Counted from the stretch's first letter, positions 40,698-51,460 are shown. The stretch is DNA of 64,000 nt from Acinetobacter piscicola (GCF_015218165.1 NZ_CP048659.1:620001-684000), one strand, 5' to 3'. Notes: a model not told the origin generated them from the sequence alone. A program made the numbers and translations.

Positions 40698-41075
40698 ATG
40701 CTAAAACAGGTTGTGAAAATATTTTTAGTCTTGATGGTGGGAGGTGTTCATGCACAAGTCATAGATTATGACCTATTGAAAGAACAAGCCGTTGAATATG
40801 AAAATAGTTTAACTGAACAAGAAAAATCACAATTAAATCGCTCTTATGCAGAGCCGCTTTCAGTTTCTATTGGTTTTTGTGCACAGTTTTATCAGGGTAC
40901 ATCTTTTGAAATTGTGTCTAGGGTGAGTGAGAGGGGAGTATTGTTAGAAAACTGGACAAATACAATAGGTCCTTTTGCTGAGTGTGTGCGAAGTATGTTT
41001 AATCATCAATATATTTATTCCGTTCGTAATGAAGCATTTTATGCATTTTTAGAATTCAATTTAACAAAACAATAA
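40698..41075 (+). CDS. secreted hypothetical protein
   Basis: A 125-residue protein with a signal peptide (MLKQVVKIFLVLMVGGVHA-Q). The mature part of about 106 residues is acidic and has two cysteines (GFCAQF and AECVRS) that could form a disulfide. No family recognised. It follows the DxNxDG protein by 130 bases on the same strand; whether they work together is not known. Confidence 0.6.
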   Translation: MLKQVVKIFLVLMVGGVHAQVIDYDLLKEQAVEYENSLTEQEKSQLNRSYAEPLSVSIGFCAQFYQGTSFEIVSRVSERGVLLENWTNTIGPFAECVRSMFNHQYIYSVRNEAFYAFLEFNLTKQ

Positions 41076-41166
41076 TGCTGTAAGCAAAACGTCATTGCAT
41101 CATCATCGAAATGTAAAAAAGAAAATTTAAACTATTCAAAAATGAAGAGAAGATTGGGGTAAACGT

Positions 41167-42456
41167 ATGACCAAGACGTACGCAGAAACCTTATTGTATA
41201 AACAACAAGAATTTCCAGACTATTTTAAATTTTATTTAAAGAAAAATAAAAATCCCACTCATATTTCAGAGAATTTAAATACGCTTCAAAAACTTGTTCG
41301 TCCACGGCTGAAAATCGTCATTGTGACAGAAACATGGCCGCCTGAAATTAATGGGGTAGCAATGTCATTGATGCAGTTATGCAAGGGGTTGCAGAAACAA
41401 GGGCATAAAATTTTACTGATTCGCCCAAAACAAAAACATGTATGTTATGAATTTTCGCCCAATAAAGAGTGCTTAGTGACAGCTCAAGCCGTTCCAAAAT
41501 ATCCTGATATGCGTTTTGGTTGGCCACAATATTTAAAAGTATCCCAAGCAATTTCTGATTTTGTGCCAGATATTATTCATATCGTGACTGAAGGGCCCTT
41601 AGGTTTTACGGCTTTACATGCGGCGAAGGCAAAACGTATCCCTGTATCAAGTGGTTTTCATTCACCATTTCAAGAGTTTAGCCGATTTTTTGATTTAGCA
41701 TTTTTAGTAAAACCGGTGCAGCATTATTTGAAATGGTTTCATAATAATACGCAGCTTACTTGTGTCCCTAGTGTTGATACTGAAAAAGCATTGCGCCAAT
41801 TTGGTGTGACTTGTCCAATGCAAGTGGTGGGACGAGGGGTGGATGTTGAAAAGTTTTCGGCAAAACATCGCTCAGAAAAGCTGAGACGCATGTGGGGTGT
41901 TGACCAAGATACCACTGTTTTATTGTATGTCGGACGTTTATCTCCTGAGAAAGAAATCAATGTTTTGATTGATGCTTATGCGGCAATGAGAAATTGTCGG
42001 AATAAAAAAGTGAAATTGGTCATCGTGGGGGATGGACCTGATCGTAAGCGTTTGCAACAAATGCTTGCTGCGGAACATATTATTTTTACAGGGAACTTGA
42101 GTGGTCAGCAACTTGCTGAAGCTTATGCGAGTGCAGATGTCTTTGTCTTTGCAAGTCAGGTGGAAACATTTGGTAATGTGGTGCTTGAGGCGATGGCAAG
42201 TGGTTTGGCGATCGTTGCGTATAACTATGCAAGCACACAACTTTATGTGAAACATCAACAAACAGGTTGGATCTGTCCTTTGGGTGCAACAGATCAATTT
42301 ATTCAGAATATTCTTCGACTTCCAAACAATTCGATTTTGCATGACATGGGGCAACATGCGATGCGTGATGTGCAAAATATTGGTTGGCAACAGGCGGTAC
42401 AACAATTTGAACAGGCACTTTATCAAGTCACGCAAGATCAGGTTTTAGTGACTTAA
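41167..42456 (+). CDS. family 1/4 glycosyltransferase (MgtA/PimB-like)
   Basis: A 429-residue GT-B glycosyltransferase. N-terminal acceptor domain: KIVIVTETWPPEINGVAMSL and DIIHIVTEGPLGFTALHAAK. C-terminal GT1 donor domain: LLYVGRLSPEKEINVLIDAY, VIVGDGPDRKRL and the nucleotide-sugar motif FVFASQVETFGNVVLEAMASGLAIV with the E-x7-E pair. The closest described type is GDP-mannose-dependent mannosyltransferase MgtA/PimB. Probably builds a glycolipid; 29 bases before a PAP2 phosphatase. Confidence 0.85.
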   Translation: MTKTYAETLLYKQQEFPDYFKFYLKKNKNPTHISENLNTLQKLVRPRLKIVIVTETWPPEINGVAMSLMQLCKGLQKQGHKILLIRPKQKHVCYEFSPNKECLVTAQAVPKYPDMRFGWPQYLKVSQAISDFVPDIIHIVTEGPLGFTALHAAKAKRIPVSSGFHSPFQEFSRFFDLAFLVKPVQHYLKWFHNNTQLTCVPSVDTEKALRQFGVTCPMQVVGRGVDVEKFSAKHRSEKLRRMWGVDQDTTVLLYVGRLSPEKEINVLIDAYAAMRNCRNKKVKLVIVGDGPDRKRLQQMLAAEHIIFTGNLSGQQLAEAYASADVFVFASQVETFGNVVLEAMASGLAIVAYNYASTQLYVKHQQTGWICPLGATDQFIQNILRLPNNSILHDMGQHAMRDVQNIGWQQAVQQFEQALYQVTQDQVLVT

Positions 42457-42485
42457 AATCATCTCGGATAGAGAGGAGAGCGACA

Positions 42486-43037
42486 ATGAATTTTAAAGAG
42501 ACCAAAATAAAAATACTCGATTTAGATTTAAAAGGCTGCTTATATCTCAATAATTTGTCACACGTACAACATATTGCTGTGTTTTTTAAAGTGATCAGTC
42601 GGTTGGGGGATGGTGCTTTTTGGTACCTAATGTTGTTTATTGTTTGGTTGAACAAAGGTTTGCTCTATGGGTTGAAACTGTTATATGTGGTTTTAAGTGC
42701 CTTGATTGGCACAGGCATCTATAAAATATTAAAGCATAAAACAGTACGTCCACGTCCATACCAAGTACATCAAGTGATTCGTTTAGGTGAGCGTCCATTG
42801 GATCATTTTAGTTTTCCTTCGGGACATACTTTGCACGCTGTGATGACGACAGTCGTGCTTGGTTATATTCACCCTGTGTTGTTATTGATCATGATGCCTT
42901 TTACAATTTTAGTGGCATTGTCACGTATGGTCTTGGGTTTGCATTATCCGAGTGATGTGATTGTGGGGGCTTTGATTGGGGCAACGGTAGCGAGTTTGAT
43001 TTTGGTCGCTGCACCATTTCTGAGTATTGCTTTGTAA
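42486..43037 (+). CDS. PAP2 family phosphatase
   Basis: A 183-residue membrane phosphatase of the PAP2/undecaprenyl-diphosphatase type. The three motifs are present: KHKTVRPRP, PSGHT and SRMVLGLHYPSDV. About five hydrophobic helices. It removes phosphate from lipid phosphates such as undecaprenyl diphosphate or phosphatidate. Good GGAG upstream; follows the glycosyltransferase, suggesting a shared lipid-linked pathway. Confidence 0.88.
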   Translation: MNFKETKIKILDLDLKGCLYLNNLSHVQHIAVFFKVISRLGDGAFWYLMLFIVWLNKGLLYGLKLLYVVLSALIGTGIYKILKHKTVRPRPYQVHQVIRLGERPLDHFSFPSGHTLHAVMTTVVLGYIHPVLLLIMMPFTILVALSRMVLGLHYPSDVIVGALIGATVASLILVAAPFLSIAL

Positions 43038-43160
43038 ATATTTTAGTTGATCAAAGTGGAGTCGATGAAAAATCAGCAGGTTTAAAAATAAAATCTATTT
43101 TGGCAACGCTACGGATTTTGTTAAAGTAGTTCAATAAATTGAACGGATAGGATGACCTCA

Positions 43161-43361
43161 ATGGGTTTACGTTGGACTGATACATTAGATATCGCAATTG
43201 AGCTATATGAAGCTCACCCAGATGTTGACCCGCAATGGGTGCGTTTTACAGATTTACATGCATGGATTTGTGCATTACCTGACTTTAGTGATGACCCAAC
43301 CAAGTCAACGGAAGGGTTGCTAGAGGCGATCCAAATGGCTTGGATTGACGAAGCAAGTTAA
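43161..43361 (+). CDS. iscX: iron-sulfur cluster assembly protein IscX
   Basis: A 66-residue IscX (YfhJ): starts [21 protein letters not shown] and carries [20 protein letters not shown] and the C-terminal [13 protein letters not shown], acidic throughout. It binds IscS and iron and tunes cluster assembly. It is separated from any isc operon here. ATG 43161, not 43152, gives the E. coli N-terminus and correct ribosome-binding-site spacing. Confidence 0.92.
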   Translation: MGLRWTDTLDIAIELYEAHPDVDPQWVRFTDLHAWICALPDFSDDPTKSTEGLLEAIQMAWIDEAS

Positions 43362-43480
43362 AAAATCAACCCAATCTGTCTAAAAAATCATTTTTTTACA
43401 GTTTAAACAGCGGAAAATCGCGCATTATTCGGTATAATGCGCCAAAATTTTCGTGTCAATTTGACTTAAGGAGCCAATCA

Positions 43481-43912
43481 ATGGCTATTGAACGTACTTT
43501 ATCTATCGTAAAACCAGACGCAGTTGCTAAAAACCACATTGGTGATATCTTTGCTCGTTTCGAAAAAGCTGGTCTTAAAATCGTTGCGACTAAAATGAAA
43601 CACCTTTCTCAAGCTGAAGCTGAAGGTTTCTATGCTGAACATAAAGAACGTGGTTTCTTTGCTGACTTAGTTGCATTCATGACTTCTGGTCCAGTGGTTG
43701 TTTCAGTTCTTGAAGGTGAAAACGCAGTTCTTGCTCACCGTGAAATCTTGGGTGCTACAAACCCTAAAGAAGCTGCTCCTGGTACAATCCGTGCAGATTT
43801 CGCTGTAAGCATCGATGAAAATGCTGCTCACGGTTCTGACTCTGTAGCTTCTGCTGACCGTGAAGTAAACTACTTCTTCGCTCAAACTGAAGTTTGCCCA
43901 CGTACTCGTTAA
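43481..43912 (+). CDS. ndk: nucleoside diphosphate kinase
   Basis: A 143-residue Ndk balancing NTP pools by ping-pong phosphate transfer. It has [18 protein letters not shown], the active His segment [24 protein letters not shown] (His phosphorylated) and C-terminal REVNYFF. Strong AAGGAG upstream. Confidence 0.97.
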   Translation: MAIERTLSIVKPDAVAKNHIGDIFARFEKAGLKIVATKMKHLSQAEAEGFYAEHKERGFFADLVAFMTSGPVVVSVLEGENAVLAHREILGATNPKEAAPGTIRADFAVSIDENAAHGSDSVASADREVNYFFAQTEVCPRTR

Positions 43913-43983
43913 TTCTGAGTCAATAGGGTTGTCTTAAAATTCACAGAAGCGTTTTACGTTTTGTAAATTGTAAACAGACCCTG

Positions 43984-44022
43984 AACCAGATAAGTGTTAT
44001 ACTGCTTGTCTGGTTTTTTTAT
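43984..44022 (+). terminator. ndk terminator
   Basis: AACCAGATAAG / CTTGTCTGGTT 11-bp stem (one G:T) with T-run. Confidence 0.85.
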
Positions 44023-44081
44023 TTTTAATGTTCGAATATTGAACGAATCCTACCCATTGGCATGTTTTTTAGGTAATACTC

Positions 44082-45317
44082 ATGAATTCTGAAGTTGTCG
44101 CTTCGTCATTAACGCAAGATGAACAGAAGCCTGCATCATCAAAATCTGCACAGCAAACACATGTACAGAAAGTGAATTTACTGGGCATGTCACGTCCACA
44201 ATTGGAAAAATTCTTCGAAGATATGGGGGAGAAAAAATTCCGTGCAGGACAGGTGATGAAATGGATTCATCAATTTTTCGTCACAGATTTTGCTGAAATG
44301 ACTAATATTTCAGGTAAGTTGCGTGAAAAATTAGAAAAAGTGTGTGTGATTGAAGCACCAGAAGTCGTACATCGTAATTATTCAAAAGATGGTACCCGTA
44401 AATGGGTGTTCCGAGTGGGCGAAGGGGAAGGCTCATTGGTTGAAACTGTTTTAATTCCTGCTGAAGATAAAACAGGTTCGCGTAAAACTTTATGTATTTC
44501 TTCACAAGTGGGTTGTGCATTGGACTGTTCATTTTGTTCAACAGGTAAACAGGGTTTTCAACGTGATTTAACGCCGAGTGAAATTATTGGTCAGTTATGG
44601 ATGGCGAACTACTCGTATATGGAAGAAGTGCCAGTTGCAGAGCGTGAACGCTCGGTGACCAATGTTGTGATGATGGGAATGGGTGAGCCATTACTTAACT
44701 ATGATGCTGTTTTAAGCTCAATGAATATCATGTTGGACGACTTTGCTTATGGTATGTCTAAACGTCGCGTGACTTTGTCTACATCAGGTGTGGTGCCAAA
44801 AATTGATCAATTGGCACAGGATATCGATGTTGCTTTAGCCATTTCTTTACATGCACCAAATGATGAACTGCGTAATGAATTAGTACCAATTAATAAAAAA
44901 TATCCATTAGAACAACTCATTGCAGCATGTCAGCGTTATATTGCCAAAGATGGCAATGAAAGTTCACGTAAACATGTCACCATTGAATATGTCATGTTAG
45001 AAGGGGTGAATGATCAGCCTGAACATGCACAGCAAATGATTAAGTTGTTGAAAAACTTACCAAGTAAAATTAATTTAATTCCATTTAATCCGTTTCCGCA
45101 TGCACCTTATGGTCGTTCAAGCCGTAATCGAATTATTTCTTTTCAAAAAACTTTGTCTGATGCAGGATTTGTGTGTACGATTCGTCAGACACGTGGTGAT
45201 GATATTGATGCTGCGTGTGGTCAATTGGTTGGTCAGGTGGCTGACCGTACTCGCCGTGCAGAACAATGGAAGAAAAAAGTTGCGCAGCAGAACGAGATTT
45301 TGCGTTCACAAGGTTGA
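44082..45317 (+). CDS. rlmN: dual-specificity 23S rRNA (A2503)/tRNA methyltransferase RlmN
   Basis: A 411-residue radical SAM methyltransferase. The cluster motif [11 protein letters not shown] (C-x3-C-x2-C) is followed by [14 protein letters not shown] and [10 protein letters not shown], with the conserved C-terminal Cys in [19 protein letters not shown]. It makes m2A2503 in 23S rRNA and m2A37 in some tRNAs. The N-terminal 30 residues are a Ser/Gln-rich extension. First of the rlmN-pilF-rodZ-ispG-hisS-yfgM-bamB-der run. Confidence 0.96.
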   Translation: MNSEVVASSLTQDEQKPASSKSAQQTHVQKVNLLGMSRPQLEKFFEDMGEKKFRAGQVMKWIHQFFVTDFAEMTNISGKLREKLEKVCVIEAPEVVHRNYSKDGTRKWVFRVGEGEGSLVETVLIPAEDKTGSRKTLCISSQVGCALDCSFCSTGKQGFQRDLTPSEIIGQLWMANYSYMEEVPVAERERSVTNVVMMGMGEPLLNYDAVLSSMNIMLDDFAYGMSKRRVTLSTSGVVPKIDQLAQDIDVALAISLHAPNDELRNELVPINKKYPLEQLIAACQRYIAKDGNESSRKHVTIEYVMLEGVNDQPEHAQQMIKLLKNLPSKINLIPFNPFPHAPYGRSSRNRIISFQKTLSDAGFVCTIRQTRGDDIDAACGQLVGQVADRTRRAEQWKKKVAQQNEILRSQG

Positions 45318-45349
45318 CCATTTTTAAAATTAAATATGGGGAGCAAGCT

Positions 45350-46162
45350 TTGAGAAATCATATGTACAAAAAATTGATCACAGTCGCTGCAATCAGTTGT
45401 GCTGTGTTCTTGACGGCTTGTGAAACGACACAAACAGGGTCAGTTTTAAAAAAAGATCCTGAAAAAGCAGTCAAAGTACGTACTCAATTGGCTGCTGAAT
45501 ATATTCGAACGCATGATTTAGATGCCGCAAAACGTTCACTTGATCAAGCCTTAGAAATTGATTCAGGTGATTCGACTGCCAATATGATGATGGGGGTTTT
45601 ACTGCAACAAGAAGGCAGTAAAGTCAGCATGGATAAAGCGGATAGTTATTTTAAACGTGCTATTTCCCGTGATCCAGACAATGCACAAGCCCGTAATAAT
45701 TATGGGACTTACTTATATTTGATGAAGCGTTATAATGACGCCATTGAACAACTGCAGTTTGCAGGTGCGATTTTAGGCTATGACCAACGCTATAGAGCTT
45801 TGGAAAATCTCGGTAAAGTCTATATGATTGTAGGCGATAAAGAGAATGCTGAAAAAACGTTCAAGCAAACGCTACAAGTCAATCGAGATTCTGTTATATC
45901 TTTAATCGAGTTGTCAGAACTATTATATTTAAAACAGCAAACTGCTCAAGCCAGTCAACTGTATGAGCAGTTTGTGCGTTTAGTGGGTCAGAAAAATCAA
46001 GACTCAAGAGCGCTTTGGATCGGAATTCGTATCGCGAGAGCGAATGGTGATCAGATGGGGTCGCAAGTATTGGTCAATCAATTACGCGCACTTTTTCCTG
46101 AAAGCCAAGAATATCAACGTTATTTGCAATTACAGTACAGTACTGAGGCCGTATGGAAGTAA
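45350..46162 (+). CDS. pilF: type IV pilus biogenesis lipoprotein PilF
   Basis: A 270-residue lipoprotein (lipobox LTAC, C24 from this start) followed by tandem TPRs (LAAEYIRTHDLDAAKRSLDQALEIDSG, NYGTYLYLMKRYNDAIEQLQFAGA, LGKVYMIVGDKENAEKTFKQTL). PilF/PilW is the pilotin that places the PilQ secretin in the outer membrane. TTG 45350 is preferred because GGGGAG lies 6 bases upstream; ATG 45362 (MYKKLI) is the alternative with poor spacing. Overlaps the next gene by 10 bases. Confidence 0.9.
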   Translation: MRNHMYKKLITVAAISCAVFLTACETTQTGSVLKKDPEKAVKVRTQLAAEYIRTHDLDAAKRSLDQALEIDSGDSTANMMMGVLLQQEGSKVSMDKADSYFKRAISRDPDNAQARNNYGTYLYLMKRYNDAIEQLQFAGAILGYDQRYRALENLGKVYMIVGDKENAEKTFKQTLQVNRDSVISLIELSELLYLKQQTAQASQLYEQFVRLVGQKNQDSRALWIGIRIARANGDQMGSQVLVNQLRALFPESQEYQRYLQLQYSTEAVWK

Positions 46163-46944
46163 ATCCTAATTCACAGCAACCTACTGGTTCAAACGTAGCA
46201 CCTAATGGTTTAGGAAATGTTCAGCGTCCGGGCGAGTACTTACGTCAAGTTCGTGTTTCACAGCATCGTGATATTAAAGCCGTTGCTACAGACTTAAATA
46301 TGCCTTTAAAAACTTTAGAAGCTTTAGAGAAAGATGAATATAAATCTTTGCCTGAAGCCACGTTTATTAAAGGCTATTATCGCTCGTATGCAAAATATTT
46401 GAATGTTGATGCAACTGCAATCATTCAACGTTTTGATGACATTTATCAAAATGATACTGGATTGATGCCCAACCATGCATTAAACAATTCTCCGATTAAA
46501 ATCATGGGGAAATTGCCGGGTTCTAACAGTGATCGCAACAAAAAATGGTTGAAACGTGCTTTAATTGCCGTGATTGCATTGGCGGTGATTTGGGCGGTGG
46601 TTGCAGGGATTCAAAAATGGTCATCAAGTAAAAATGACGGTTCAGATGCCAAACCACAACAATCCGATGTTGAAGTGTTGTCGATGAACAATAGCTCAAG
46701 TCATAGCTCTGGCGATCAGATGGTGTTGAACTTTAGCCGCCCAACCTCTGTCAATATTGTGGATAGCAAAGGTAAAGTGTTGGCGACGGGTCGTCAATCA
46801 TCAACATTAACATTGACAGGTGAATCTCCATTCCAGATTCGACTTGATGATGCTGCTGCTGTGTCATTAAGCCTTAATAATGAACAGATTTCATTGTCTC
46901 CATATACTGTGAACGGGAAAGCAGAATTCCGTTTATCTCGTTAA
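46153..46944 (+). CDS. rodZ: RodZ-like helix-turn-helix membrane protein
   Basis: A 263-residue RodZ: N-terminal HTH_25 domain (GEYLRQVRVSQHRDIKAVATDLNMPLKTLEALEKDEYKSLPE, FIKGYYRSYAKYL), one transmembrane helix (about 137-157), a Ser/Asn-rich linker and a C-terminal DUF4115 beta domain (MNFSRPTSVNIVDSKGKVLATG). RodZ links MreB to the elongasome for rod shape. Same position between pilF and ispG as in other gammaproteobacteria. Confidence 0.9.
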   Translation: MEVNPNSQQPTGSNVAPNGLGNVQRPGEYLRQVRVSQHRDIKAVATDLNMPLKTLEALEKDEYKSLPEATFIKGYYRSYAKYLNVDATAIIQRFDDIYQNDTGLMPNHALNNSPIKIMGKLPGSNSDRNKKWLKRALIAVIALAVIWAVVAGIQKWSSSKNDGSDAKPQQSDVEVLSMNNSSSHSSGDQMVLNFSRPTSVNIVDSKGKVLATGRQSSTLTLTGESPFQIRLDDAAAVSLSLNNEQISLSPYTVNGKAEFRLSR

Positions 46945-46967
46945 TTTAAATTAAGTCGAGCGGTACA

Positions 46968-48089
46968 ATGATTGAAAATCCAATTAAACGTCGTCCAACC
47001 CGAAAAATTCGTGTCGGTTCAGTGTATGTTGGTGGTGATGCACCGATTAGCATCCAAAGCATGACCAATACTGAAACATGTGATGTCGAAGCGACTGTTG
47101 CACAGATTCAACGTTGTGTAGACGTTGGTGCGGACATCATGCGTGTGTCTGTGCCAAGCATGGAAGCAGCTCAAGCTTTCGGTGAAATTCGTAAACGTGT
47201 TTCAGTGCCTTTGGTTGCTGATATCCACTTTGACTATAAAATTGCGCTTGCTGTCGCTGACTTTGGTGCGGATTGTTTACGTATTAATCCTGGGAATATT
47301 GGTTCGGAAGCGAAAATTCGTGAAGTGGTTGCTGCGGCAAAACATCATGATATTTCGATGAGAATTGGGGTAAATGCTGGGTCGTTAGAAAAAGATATTC
47401 AAAAAAAATATGGTGAGCCGACAGGTCAGGCCTTGCTTGAGTCTGCAATGCGCCATATTGATATTTTAGATCGTTTGGATTTCCAAGAGTTTAAAGTCTC
47501 AGTGAAAGCATCGAATGTGTTTTTAACCCTGGATGCTTATCGTTTATTGTCTGCACAAATTGACAATCCATTGCATTTGGGGGTGACTGAAGCAGGTGTA
47601 TATCGCACAGGTTCAGTAAAATCAGCCATTGCTTTGGGTGGTTTGTTGATGGAAGGCATTGGCGATACCATGCGTATTTCTTTGGCAGCAGAGCCTGAAG
47701 AAGAAATTAAAATCGGTTTTGATATTTTAAAATCATTAGGCTTACGTTCTAATGGGATTAATTTTATTGCTTGCCCAAGTTGTTCACGTCAAGAATTTAA
47801 TGTCATCAAAGTGATGCAAACATTGGAGGAGCGCTTAGAAGATGTGCGCACACCAATGGATGTCTCGGTGATTGGCTGTAAAGTGAATGGGCCAGGTGAA
47901 GCGAAAGAAGCTGATATTGGTGTGGTTGGGGCAGCCCCACGCTCATTGGTCTATCGTAATGGTGAAAAGAGCCATTTGATTGATACTAATCAGCTTGTTG
48001 ATGAAATCGAAGCAATGGTTCGTCAACGTATTGTAGAGCTTGAAGAAGCGAAAGCTAAAGAGATTATCCGCACAAGTTTTTCTGAGTAA
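46968..48089 (+). CDS. ispG: 4-hydroxy-3-methylbut-2-en-1-yl diphosphate synthase
   Basis: A 373-residue IspG (GcpE) of the MEP isoprenoid pathway; it reduces MEcPP to HMBPP with a [4Fe-4S] cluster held by Cys in [12 protein letters not shown] and in [15 protein letters not shown]-barrel features [12 protein letters not shown] and LRINPGNIG are present. Confidence 0.97.
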   Translation: MIENPIKRRPTRKIRVGSVYVGGDAPISIQSMTNTETCDVEATVAQIQRCVDVGADIMRVSVPSMEAAQAFGEIRKRVSVPLVADIHFDYKIALAVADFGADCLRINPGNIGSEAKIREVVAAAKHHDISMRIGVNAGSLEKDIQKKYGEPTGQALLESAMRHIDILDRLDFQEFKVSVKASNVFLTLDAYRLLSAQIDNPLHLGVTEAGVYRTGSVKSAIALGGLLMEGIGDTMRISLAAEPEEEIKIGFDILKSLGLRSNGINFIACPSCSRQEFNVIKVMQTLEERLEDVRTPMDVSVIGCKVNGPGEAKEADIGVVGAAPRSLVYRNGEKSHLIDTNQLVDEIEAMVRQRIVELEEAKAKEIIRTSFSE

Positions 48090-48092
48090 GTC

Positions 48093-49388
48093 ATGAGTTC
48101 AATTGTCGCAATTAAAGGTTTTAACGATATTCTTCCAACGCAAACGCCTGCGTGGAGACGTTTAGAACAGCATTTAGCATCGTTGATGGATGCCTATGGC
48201 TATCAACAAATTCGTTTGCCGATGGTTGAGCAGACCCATTTGTTCAAGCGTTCAATTGGTGATGCAACGGATATTGTTGAAAAAGAAATGTACACATTCT
48301 TAGACAAAGGTAATCCACCCGAGTCTTTGACTTTGCGTCCTGAAGGAACTGCAGGTTGTGTGCGTGCTATGCTTGAACATAACTTACTGCGTGGTGCAAA
48401 CCCACGTGTTTGGTATGTGGGGCCAATGTTCCGTTATGAAAAGCCACAAAAAGGGCGCTATCGTCAATTTCATCAATTTGGTGTGGAAACTTTTGGTGTC
48501 GCTACACCTGACCAAGATGCAGAACTGATTTTAATGACTGCACGTTTGTGGAAACGCATGGGCGTGGCAGATAAAGTTCAATTAGAATTGAATACTTTGG
48601 GTGAGTCAGATGAACGTGCTGAATATCGTACGGCATTGGTTGAATTTTTAAATGCACACAAAGCAGAATTAGATGAAGACTCTCAACGTCGTTTAAGTAC
48701 CAATCCACTTCGAATTTTAGATTCAAAAGATGCACGTACCCAAGAAATTTTGCAAAATGCGCCAAAATTGCATGATTTTATGGGTCAAGAGACCATGCAG
48801 CATTTTGCTCAATTGCAGCAATATTTGAGCGATGCAGGTATAAAATTTGTAATTAATCAAAAATTAGTACGTGGTTTGGATTATTACAATAAAACTGTTT
48901 TTGAATGGACAACAACACATTTAGGTTCACAAGGCACAGTATGTGCAGGTGGTCGCTATGATGGTTTAGTTGGACAGTTAAAAGGTAAGCCTGATCAATC
49001 TGTTCCTGCTGTTGGTTTTGCGATGGGAATGGAGCGTTTATTACTTCTACTTGAGCAAGTGGAAGACAATACACCCGTACGTGAATGTGAAATGTTCTTG
49101 GTGTCTGACCCTGCGACTCAAGGTCAGGCGTTGGTACTTGCTGAGCAAATTCGTGATCAACTGGATGCTGCAAATTGTTCAATTCGCTTGAAAACAGGTT
49201 CACAAGGTTCGATGAAGAGCCAAATGAAAAAAGCGGATCAATCGGGTGCAGTTTACGCATTGATTTATGGTGAGCGTGAAGCCGCAGCACAGCAGGTCTT
49301 GGTGAAAGAACTTGCAACTGCTGAGCAGCATGAAGTTGCCGTGACTGATCTAGTTGCATTTTCTATAGAAAAATTTTCTGCAAAATAA
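48093..49388 (+). CDS. hisS: histidyl-tRNA synthetase
   Basis: A 431-residue class II synthetase. It has motif 2 ([11 protein letters not shown]), histidine-binding [15 protein letters not shown] and AGGRYDGLV, motif 3 ([12 protein letters not shown]) and a C-terminal anticodon-binding domain. It starts 3 bases after ispG. Confidence 0.97.
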   Translation: MSSIVAIKGFNDILPTQTPAWRRLEQHLASLMDAYGYQQIRLPMVEQTHLFKRSIGDATDIVEKEMYTFLDKGNPPESLTLRPEGTAGCVRAMLEHNLLRGANPRVWYVGPMFRYEKPQKGRYRQFHQFGVETFGVATPDQDAELILMTARLWKRMGVADKVQLELNTLGESDERAEYRTALVEFLNAHKAELDEDSQRRLSTNPLRILDSKDARTQEILQNAPKLHDFMGQETMQHFAQLQQYLSDAGIKFVINQKLVRGLDYYNKTVFEWTTTHLGSQGTVCAGGRYDGLVGQLKGKPDQSVPAVGFAMGMERLLLLLEQVEDNTPVRECEMFLVSDPATQGQALVLAEQIRDQLDAANCSIRLKTGSQGSMKSQMKKADQSGAVYALIYGEREAAAQQVLVKELATAEQHEVAVTDLVAFSIEKFSAK

Positions 49389-49416
49389 TTGAAAACATGA
49401 ATAAAAGGGCAATCTT

Positions 49417-50118
49417 ATGAGCGCAATGACTGACGAAGAACAACTAGATAGTTTGAAGTCATTTTTTAAGAAATATGGCTCAGCTATGGTGAGCGGGGTT
49501 CTCATTGCGTTGATCGCCTTTTTTGGTTGGCAGTATTGGCAAAAAAATAATTTGGCAAAAGCGCAAAATCAGACTGCCAAAGTGCAGCAATTGTTTGATC
49601 AAGCACATGCGGCAAATGGTGATGCAAAAGCAACAGCGGCATTAACGACAGCAGCAGATAAGCTCGTTAAAGAAGATCCAGACTCGATTCAGGCGATTCA
49701 GACCCAATTTACTATGGCTAAATTGGCGTATGATCAAGCAGATTATGCCAAAGCTGAGCGTGAGCTGAAAAAAGTCGAAAACTCTAAAATTGACGATAAA
49801 GGTATTTTACAAGCTGTTAAAATTCGTCTAGCAGATGCACAATTTGCACAAAAGAAATATGATGAAGCCTTAAAAACGTTATCTGCAGTGAATGAACCTA
49901 CATTCAAATCGACTGCGGAAGAAATGAAAGGTGATGTTTATGTGGCAAAAAATGATATTGAGAATGCTAAAAAATCATATCAAGCTGCATGGGATGCGTT
50001 ATTGGAACGTAAACAAGAGCGTCAAATTTTACAAATTAAACTCGAAAGTGTCGGCGTATTAGTGGATGATCCTGATTTTGAACGCCCAATCTTAGAAACA
50101 CAAGTGGATGAGTCTTAA
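49417..50118 (+). CDS. YfgM family TPR protein
   Basis: A 233-residue membrane protein: a cytosolic N-terminus EEQLDSLKSFFKKYG, one transmembrane helix (about 20-39) and a periplasmic TPR domain (YDQADYAKAERELKKVE, QKKYDEALKTL). E. coli YfgM associates with SecYEG and PpiD and sits in the same hisS-yfgM-bamB-der order. Stop overlaps bamB start by 1 base. Confidence 0.9.
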   Translation: MSAMTDEEQLDSLKSFFKKYGSAMVSGVLIALIAFFGWQYWQKNNLAKAQNQTAKVQQLFDQAHAANGDAKATAALTTAADKLVKEDPDSIQAIQTQFTMAKLAYDQADYAKAERELKKVENSKIDDKGILQAVKIRLADAQFAQKKYDEALKTLSAVNEPTFKSTAEEMKGDVYVAKNDIENAKKSYQAAWDALLERKQERQILQIKLESVGVLVDDPDFERPILETQVDES

Positions 50119-51266
50119 TGGATAGAAAATATAAAATACCTTTTGCTTTGGCAATATTATCAGTTGCATTGGTTGGTTGTTCAAGCAACAAAGTCAAAGA
50201 AGAAAAAGTTAAACCCAACCCACTTCCTAAGATTGCGCAAGCAACAGGTCTTGTCCAAGTGTTTTCGCAAAGTGTTTCTTCGACTGCAAAAGAAGATCCT
50301 TTACGTTTAAGACTTGATGCAGATAACGGTAAAATTTTCTTACTTGATCCGAATGGTAAAGTTGAAGCATACCAAGGTAAACAACGCTTATGGTCAAAAA
50401 AAGTATCTAAAAACGGTTTGAGTTCAGGTGTTGAAGCAGCACAAGGGCTTGTGATTGTTGGTAATAGTAAGGGTCAATTGTTTGCTTTAGATCAAGCAAC
50501 AGGTGAGCAAAAATGGGCAGCACAGCTTTCTGGTGCGATTATTAGCCCAGCGCATATCCAAACGGGGCGTGTGATTGTGGTTGCCAATGATGGTACGGTT
50601 TATGCTTTTGATCAAGAAACAGGTCAACAAGCATGGACATACAAGCTATCGAATGCATCATTTAGTTTACGTGGTCAAGCTGCACCTGTAGAGTTAGATC
50701 CACGGACCATTGCGGTAGCGACATCGACGGGCTATGTGTATGCGATTGATAGTTTGTCGGGTATGCCACGTATGCAGCGCCGTGTTGCAGTGACAGATGG
50801 TCGCTCAGATATTCAGCGTCTTATTGATGTGGATGGTGAACCTGTGGTGGCGGGTCAGTTTGTCGTGACCAATAGTTATCAAGGTCAAGTCACTGTATTG
50901 GACTTAGCTTCACAACGTGTGATTTGGAGTGTTGATGCAGGAAGTTCAACACGTCCAGAAGTGTATGATAATAAAGTTTTTGTTGCGCAAACCAATGGTA
51001 AAGTTGCAGCATTTGACTTAACTTCGGGTCAAGTCATTTGGTCAAATGATCAATTGTTAAATCGTGAACTGAGTAATGTGGTTGTTCTTGGACAATATTT
51101 AGTTGCCGGTGATTTGGATGGTGTGTTGCATCTGATTGACCCTAACTCAGGTACAATTGTGGGGCGTGCAAAAACCAGTGGTGAAGTACGTACACTACGT
51201 GTGATTGATAATCAACTGTATGTTGCAACACGCACAGGTAAATTAACTGTTTGGCAGAACCGTTAA
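50118..51266 (+). CDS. bamB: outer membrane protein assembly factor BamB
   Basis: A 382-residue lipoprotein (lipobox LVGC) with an eight-bladed PQQ-type beta propeller: repeated GQLFALDQATGEQKW, GTVYAFDQETGQQAW, GKVAAFDLTSGQVIW and GVLHLIDPNSGTIVG. It supports BamA in outer membrane protein insertion. ATG shares its first base with the upstream stop. Confidence 0.95.
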   Translation: MDRKYKIPFALAILSVALVGCSSNKVKEEKVKPNPLPKIAQATGLVQVFSQSVSSTAKEDPLRLRLDADNGKIFLLDPNGKVEAYQGKQRLWSKKVSKNGLSSGVEAAQGLVIVGNSKGQLFALDQATGEQKWAAQLSGAIISPAHIQTGRVIVVANDGTVYAFDQETGQQAWTYKLSNASFSLRGQAAPVELDPRTIAVATSTGYVYAIDSLSGMPRMQRRVAVTDGRSDIQRLIDVDGEPVVAGQFVVTNSYQGQVTVLDLASQRVIWSVDAGSSTRPEVYDNKVFVAQTNGKVAAFDLTSGQVIWSNDQLLNRELSNVVVLGQYLVAGDLDGVLHLIDPNSGTIVGRAKTSGEVRTLRVIDNQLYVATRTGKLTVWQNR

Positions 51267-51311
51267 TTTTTTTAACGCATGTGTTAAACTAATACCTATA
51301 TATTTTTTATG

Positions 51312-51346
51312 ACTCGGGGTGATTGAAAATCAATACCCCGAGTTCT
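51312..51346 (+). terminator. bamB terminator
   Basis: ACTCGGGGT / ACCCCGAGT stem extended by ATTG / CAAT with one bulged G, then a T-rich tail, 46 bases after bamB. Confidence 0.82.
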
Positions 51347-51460
51347 TTATTTTAGTGAATTTGATCGAAAGATCGTGGAGTATTATTTACTCCCACATTC
51401 TTCCTCGCTCTCTGATGTTCAGACCAGTCCAACTGGCTGATCTTGAATTAAGGTTAATCT

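Noticed and set aside
42086..42435. Minus-strand ORFs opposite the glycosyltransferase, and similar long antisense frames opposite hisS, leuS and macB
   Set aside because: Composition and position fit shadows of the sense genes; no family motif or ribosome-binding site.
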